Part shown: positions 5,949-8,478 of the stretch, piece by piece | Layout of the letters: each line of letters starts with the position of its first letter | Position numbering within the stretch: position 1 is the stretch's first letter | Assembly: GCA_038231615.1 (NCBI GenBank) | Contig: JBBRLA010000366.1 | Coordinates: 1 to 8,478, forward strand | Source of the DNA: JBBRLA01 sp038231615 | GTDB taxonomy: Bacteria; Myxococcota_A; Polyangia; Palsa-1104; JAEUJZ01 | Length of the DNA stretch: 8,478 bases | Reading direction: 5' to 3' | The notes under the pieces: generated by a model | The model's input: only the letters and a program-made list of their open reading frames with translations | What the model was told of the DNA's origin: nothing | Databases searched by the model: none | Position numbers and translations under genes: made by a program

Positions 5949-7364
5949 CTACGGGAAGATCCCCAGCTCCATGTAGCTCAGGGCGATCTTGTCGATGGCG
6001 CTGATGAACGCCGCCGTGCGCAAGTCGGTGATGCGGCGGTCGCGCTGCTGGATCGCCCGGATCTGGTTGAAGGCGACGCTCATGGTCTCCTCCAGCCCCG
6101 AGTTCACCAGATCCTCCTCATCCGCGCCCCGCACCAGCAGGGACCGCTCCCCCGGCGAGAGGTCCTTCCCGGTGGCCTTCTCGATCGACTGCACCATGCG
6201 GCGGTTGCTCATCTCCTCGAAACGCTTCTCCATCCTGCCGAAGCGCACGTGGGACAGGTTCTTCAGCCACTCGAAGTACGACACCGTCACCCCGCCCGCG
6301 TTCAGGTACATGTCCGGGATGACCGTGATGCCCCGCTGCCGCAGGATCACCTCGGCGTCGCTGGTGGTGGGGCCGTTGGCGCCCTCGGCGATGATCCGTG
6401 CCTTGATCCGCGGCGCGTTGTCCGCGTCGATGACGTTCTCCAGCGCCGCCGGGACCAGCACGTCGCATTCCAACTCCAGCGAATCGCCGCTGGTCTGCAG
6501 GTCGATGGCATCCGGGAACCCGGTGATCTTCCCCGTCGCCGCTCTGTGACGCATCACGGCTTCCAGGTCCAGGCCGTTGGGGTTGGAAATGCCGCCCTCC
6601 ATCTCGGCCAGGCCGACCAGCACCGCCCCGCCTTCCACCAGGAACTTGGCTGCATGGTAGCCCACGTTGCCCAGGCCCTGCACCACCACCCGCTTGTCGG
6701 AAAGGCCCGGCGCAAGCCCCATGGTCTTGCACAGCTCCGTGTCCGACAGGCACTCCCGCACGCCAAAGAACACCCCGCGGCCCGTGGCCTCCTTGCGCCC
6801 GCGGATGCCGCCCTGGCTGATCGGCTTCCCGGTGACGCAGGCGATGGCGTCGATGTCGCCCGGGTGGAACTGCGCATAGGTGTCGGCGATCCACGCCATC
6901 TCCCGCGGGCCGCTGCCGTAGTCCGGGGCTGGCACGTCGACGCCGGGCCCGATGAACTTCTTGCGGATGAGCTCCGCGGTGTAGCGCCTTGTGATGCGCT
7001 CCAGTTGCAGGAGCGGCGTGGTCTTGGGGTCCACCTTGATAGCGCCCTTGGCACCGCCGAAGGGAACGTCCACGATGGCGCACTTGTAGGTCATCAGGGC
7101 CGCCAGCCCCTGCACCTCTTCTTCGTCGACGTCCGGGGAGTAGCGGATGCCTCCTTTGACCGGCATCTTGTGGTAGCTGTGCTCCGCGCGCCACGCGTGC
7201 ATCACGTCGAAGCCGCCGTCGTCCCGCCGCACGGGGAAGGTGAAGTGATAGACGCTGTTGCAGACCTTGATCTGGTGAAGCAAGCCCGCCGGGTAGTTTA
7301 GGAAGGAAGCCGCCAGATCTAAGTTCCGGTTCACGGTGGAAAGAAGACCACTGCCAGCTGACAT
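5949..7364 (-). CDS. gdhA: Glutamate dehydrogenase (Glu/Leu/Phe/Val dehydrogenase family), mitochondrial-like type
   Basis: This enzyme interconverts glutamate with 2-oxoglutarate and ammonium using NAD(P) in the cytosol. The 471-residue protein carries VKGGIRYSP (69-77, substrate-binding Lys/Gly-Gly), PFGGAKGAI with catalytic Lys106, DVPAPD with catalytic Asp148, ACVTGKPISQGGIRGR (175-190), and the Rossmann loop GLGNVG (230-235). IIAEGANGPTT, VIPDMYLNAGGVTVSYFEWLKN and the C-terminal DLRTAAFISAI complete it. The stretches WIADTYAQF, GPTTSDAEVI and EDLVNSGLEETM resemble animal mitochondrial glutamate dehydrogenase more than the Escherichia coli enzyme. The segment where animals carry the regulatory antenna appears short here. 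Cofactor preference cannot be read with confidence. GAGG five bases before the ATG at 7364-7362 supports the start. It is divergent from the DUF4337 gene (199-bp gap, presumably holding its promoter) and probably heads an operon with the helical-repeat gene. Confidence 0.97.
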   Translation of the reverse strand: MSAGSGLLSTVNRNLDLAASFLNYPAGLLHQIKVCNSVYHFTFPVRRDDGGFDVMHAWRAEHSYHKMPVKGGIRYSPDVDEEEVQGLAALMTYKCAIVDVPFGGAKGAIKVDPKTTPLLQLERITRRYTAELIRKKFIGPGVDVPAPDYGSGPREMAWIADTYAQFHPGDIDAIACVTGKPISQGGIRGRKEATGRGVFFGVRECLSDTELCKTMGLAPGLSDKRVVVQGLGNVGYHAAKFLVEGGAVLVGLAEMEGGISNPNGLDLEAVMRHRAATGKITGFPDAIDLQTSGDSLELECDVLVPAALENVIDADNAPRIKARIIAEGANGPTTSDAEVILRQRGITVIPDMYLNAGGVTVSYFEWLKNLSHVRFGRMEKRFEEMSNRRMVQSIEKATGKDLSPGERSLLVRGADEEDLVNSGLEETMSVAFNQIRAIQQRDRRITDLRTAAFISAIDKIALSYMELGIFP

Positions 7365-7548
7365 GAGAGCCTCACGTTCGATTCAAGGGCCACCATATTC
7401 ACCTTCACCGGGGGACAAAGGCAACGGGGCCGGGGCGTCCAGAGCGCAAATTTAACCGAATCTTGAGCGATTTCCTCCTTCGAGCGCCCTGCCCGGCTCC
7501 GTCGCAATGCGTCAAACCCCTGGCAAGACCGGATGGACCGCCGAAACA

Positions 7549-7557
7549 TGATTTAAT
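7549..7557 (+). promoter_or_regulatory. Possible extended -10 promoter of the DUF4337 gene
   Basis: TGATTTAAT (7549-7557) fits an extended -10 element (TGnTATAAT) with one mismatch in the hexamer. Its last base is six bases before the ATG at 7564, so transcription would start at or next to the start codon and give a leaderless mRNA. No good -35 lies 17 bp upstream, which extended -10 promoters tolerate. Only GAAGAG directly touching the ATG could serve as a ribosome site, which is too close to work normally. This is an inference from sequence only. Confidence 0.35.
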
Positions 7558-7563
7558 GAAGAG

Positions 7564-8154
7564 ATGAGCGACATCGGCGACAAGATCGCGAGCGAGCCCG
7601 GGGAGTCGCCCCTGAACAGCATCGTGGCGGTGATGGTGGCGATCACCGCGACCTTCATGGCCCTGTGCAACGTCAAGGACGGCAACGTGGTCCAGGCGAT
7701 GGCACAGGCCCAGACCCAGAGCGTCGATGAATGGTCCTACTACCAGGCCAAGAGCACCAAGCAGTACATTGCCGAAAGCCTGATCGATCAGCTCACCATC
7801 CAGCGGGACATCATGCCCGGCCTGACCCCCGAGGCCAAGGCCCACCTGGCCGAGCGCATCGAGACCTATACCCAGCAGGCCAAGAAGTACGAGGTCGAGA
7901 AGAAGGAGATCGCCGACAAGGCGGAGGGCCTGCAAAAAGAATACGATCGGATGAACGTCCACGACGATCAGTTCGACATGGCGGAGGCCGGGCTGTCGAT
8001 TGCCATCGCCCTTTACGGCATCGCCGCGCTGACCAAGAAGAAGTGGCTGGTCGGCCTGGCGGGGGCGCTGACGCTGGGTGGGTGTATCCTGGGGCTGGCC
8101 GGCTTCCTCGGCTGGAACCTGCACCCGGACTTCCTGGCGAAGCTGCTGAGTTGA
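7564..8154 (+). CDS. DUF4337 family membrane protein
   Basis: This 196-residue inner-membrane protein has unknown function. The segment DEWSYYQAKSTKQY (residues 55-68) is the hallmark I associate with DUF4337. Three hydrophobic segments are visible: about residues 18-36 (SIVAVMVAITATFMALC), 140-157 (AEAGLSIAIALYGIAAL) and 161-184 (LVGLAGALTLGGCILGLAGF). Between the first and second lies a long charged helical region (about 80-135, rich in Lys, Glu and Gln) that may form a coiled coil on one side of the membrane. The overall layout of one N-terminal helix, a soluble helical middle and a C-terminal helix pair is usual for this family. There is no clear Shine-Dalgarno at a standard distance, which raises the leaderless option noted for the TGATTTAAT site. 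The gene is divergent from glutamate dehydrogenase, and no functional link is shown. Confidence 0.8.
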   Translation: MSDIGDKIASEPGESPLNSIVAVMVAITATFMALCNVKDGNVVQAMAQAQTQSVDEWSYYQAKSTKQYIAESLIDQLTIQRDIMPGLTPEAKAHLAERIETYTQQAKKYEVEKKEIADKAEGLQKEYDRMNVHDDQFDMAEAGLSIAIALYGIAALTKKKWLVGLAGALTLGGCILGLAGFLGWNLHPDFLAKLLS

Positions 8155-8252
8155 GGCGAGGCGATTTGAGCCTTCCGTGTAACGCCGGCAACCGCGTCTT
8201 CCCGTTTCTTTCCGTCGCTGATGCCCCTCGATTTCGGGTTTTCGCCGGCCTC

Positions 8253-8273
8253 GCGGACGTTTCGAACGTCCGC
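8253..8273 (+). terminator. Perfect 9-bp hairpin downstream of the DUF4337 gene
   Basis: GCGGACGTT (8253-8261) pairs perfectly with AACGTCCGC (8265-8273) across a TCG loop, about 100 bases after the DUF4337 stop. No T-run follows, so intrinsic termination is uncertain. It may instead act as a bidirectional structure between this gene and the convergent four-helix-bundle gene. Confidence 0.4.
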
Positions 8274-8288
8274 TCGTATGCGGGCTTT

Positions 8289-8342
8289 GTGGGGTTTCGT
8301 GGGGTCCCGTGCCACGGGTGCCTACTTCAATCGGGGGCCCCC
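8289..8342. repeat. Cluster of short repeats and palindromes
   Basis: GTGGGG occurs at 8289-8294 and 8299-8304, ten bases apart (GTGGGGTTTC and GTGGGGTCCC). It is followed by a small hairpin CCCGT-GCC-ACGGG at 8306-8318 and the palindrome GGGGGCCCCC at 8333-8342. This is non-coding, low-complexity intergenic DNA between convergent genes; no function is assigned. Confidence 0.4.
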
Positions 8343-8348
8343 CTGTCC

Positions 8349-8382
8349 GTGAGCGAGCGTGAGCGTGAGCGTGAGCGTGAGC
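8349..8382. repeat. GTGAGC hexamer tandem repeat
   Basis: Five copies of GTGAGC plus one shortened GAGC unit (8355-8358) run head to tail, ending two bases before the stop codon of the four-helix-bundle gene (in that gene's orientation, just after it). The copies are identical, which suggests a young microsatellite that may vary in copy number between strains. With six-base units and no spacers it is not a CRISPR. Confidence 0.8.
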
Positions 8383-8384
8383 GA

Positions 8385-8477
8385 TTACCGGCAGAGTTTG
8401 CTGAGCATCGCAATCACCCGATCAAGCAGCTCATTGCCTCGCTGATAGGCTGGTTCGTCGATGAGCTGGAGAACTCG
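8385..8477 (-). CDS. Four-helix-bundle protein, C-terminal tail (truncated at right edge)
   Basis: The minus strand from the right edge encodes 30 residues, ending EPAYQRGNELLDRVIAMLSKLCR before a TAA stop at 8387-8385. The pattern of an Rx(N/K)ELLDRVxAMLxKLCR helix closing the protein is typical of the four-helix-bundle family (related to the 23S rRNA intervening-sequence protein family, about 110-130 residues), whose role is poorly known. The start and most of the gene lie outside the window. The gene is convergent with DUF4337. The identification rests on a short tail, so it is likely but not certain. That the frame is real is supported by its clean stop and family-like sequence. Confidence 0.6.
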   Translation of the reverse strand, partial: RVLQLIDEPAYQRGNELLDRVIAMLSKLCR

Positions 8478-8478
8478 G

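Noticed and set aside
6118..7194. Alternative minus-strand and plus-strand frames across glutamate dehydrogenase
   Set aside because: They have Arg/Gly/His-rich shadow composition, while the true frame has all catalytic motifs intact.
8349..8382. GTGAGC array as a CRISPR or origin iteron set
   Set aside because: Six-base units without spacers rule out CRISPR. No replication initiator gene or AT-rich region is nearby.

Overview
This is a GC-rich bacterial window with seven supported protein genes, two of them cut by the window edges, plus one weaker small gene. A planctomycete or another deep-branching high-GC lineage is my best guess. The hints are a split two-subunit glycine decarboxylase (GcvPB type), a four-helix-bundle protein, a DUF4337 protein, very high third-position GC and mixed strand orientation with loose spacing. 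No rRNA or other taxonomic marker is present, so the lineage is an inference.

Layout from left to right: (1) 2-670 (+) is the C-terminal half of glycine dehydrogenase subunit 2 (gcvPB), truncated at the left edge. (2) 825-2831 (+) is a cytoplasmic methyl-accepting chemotaxis protein with two GAF domains and no membrane segment. (3) 2868-3203 (-) is a probable small hypothetical gene, convergent with the chemoreceptor, with a very strong Shine-Dalgarno sequence; its frame may extend upstream to about 3416. (4) 3624-4610 (+) is a PlsC-like 1-acylglycerol-phosphate acyltransferase-family protein with two altered signature residues. (5) 4611-4749 is a structured intergenic element built from nested inverted repeats, filling the gap between two convergent genes. 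(6) 4753-5871 (-) is an unrecognised all-helical protein made of four divergent repeats of about 92 residues. (7) 5949-7364 (-) is a glutamate dehydrogenase closely resembling the mitochondrial type; it lies 77 bp upstream of gene 6 on the same strand, with two hairpins in the gap. (8) 7564-8154 (+) is a DUF4337 membrane protein, divergent from glutamate dehydrogenase, with a possible leaderless extended -10 promoter. (9) 8155-8384 is repeat- and hairpin-rich intergenic DNA. (10) 8385-8477 (-) is the C-terminal tail of a four-helix-bundle protein that runs off the right edge.

Functional links are modest. Glycine decarboxylase and glutamate dehydrogenase both handle amino-acid nitrogen and ammonia, but they are about 5 kb apart on opposite strands. 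The only likely operon is glutamate dehydrogenase followed by the helical-repeat protein. The least explained items are that four-repeat protein, the inverted-repeat element at 4611-4749, and the small minus-strand gene at 2868-3203. I see no CRISPR array, tRNA, rRNA, insertion sequence, phage gene or recognisable defence system.
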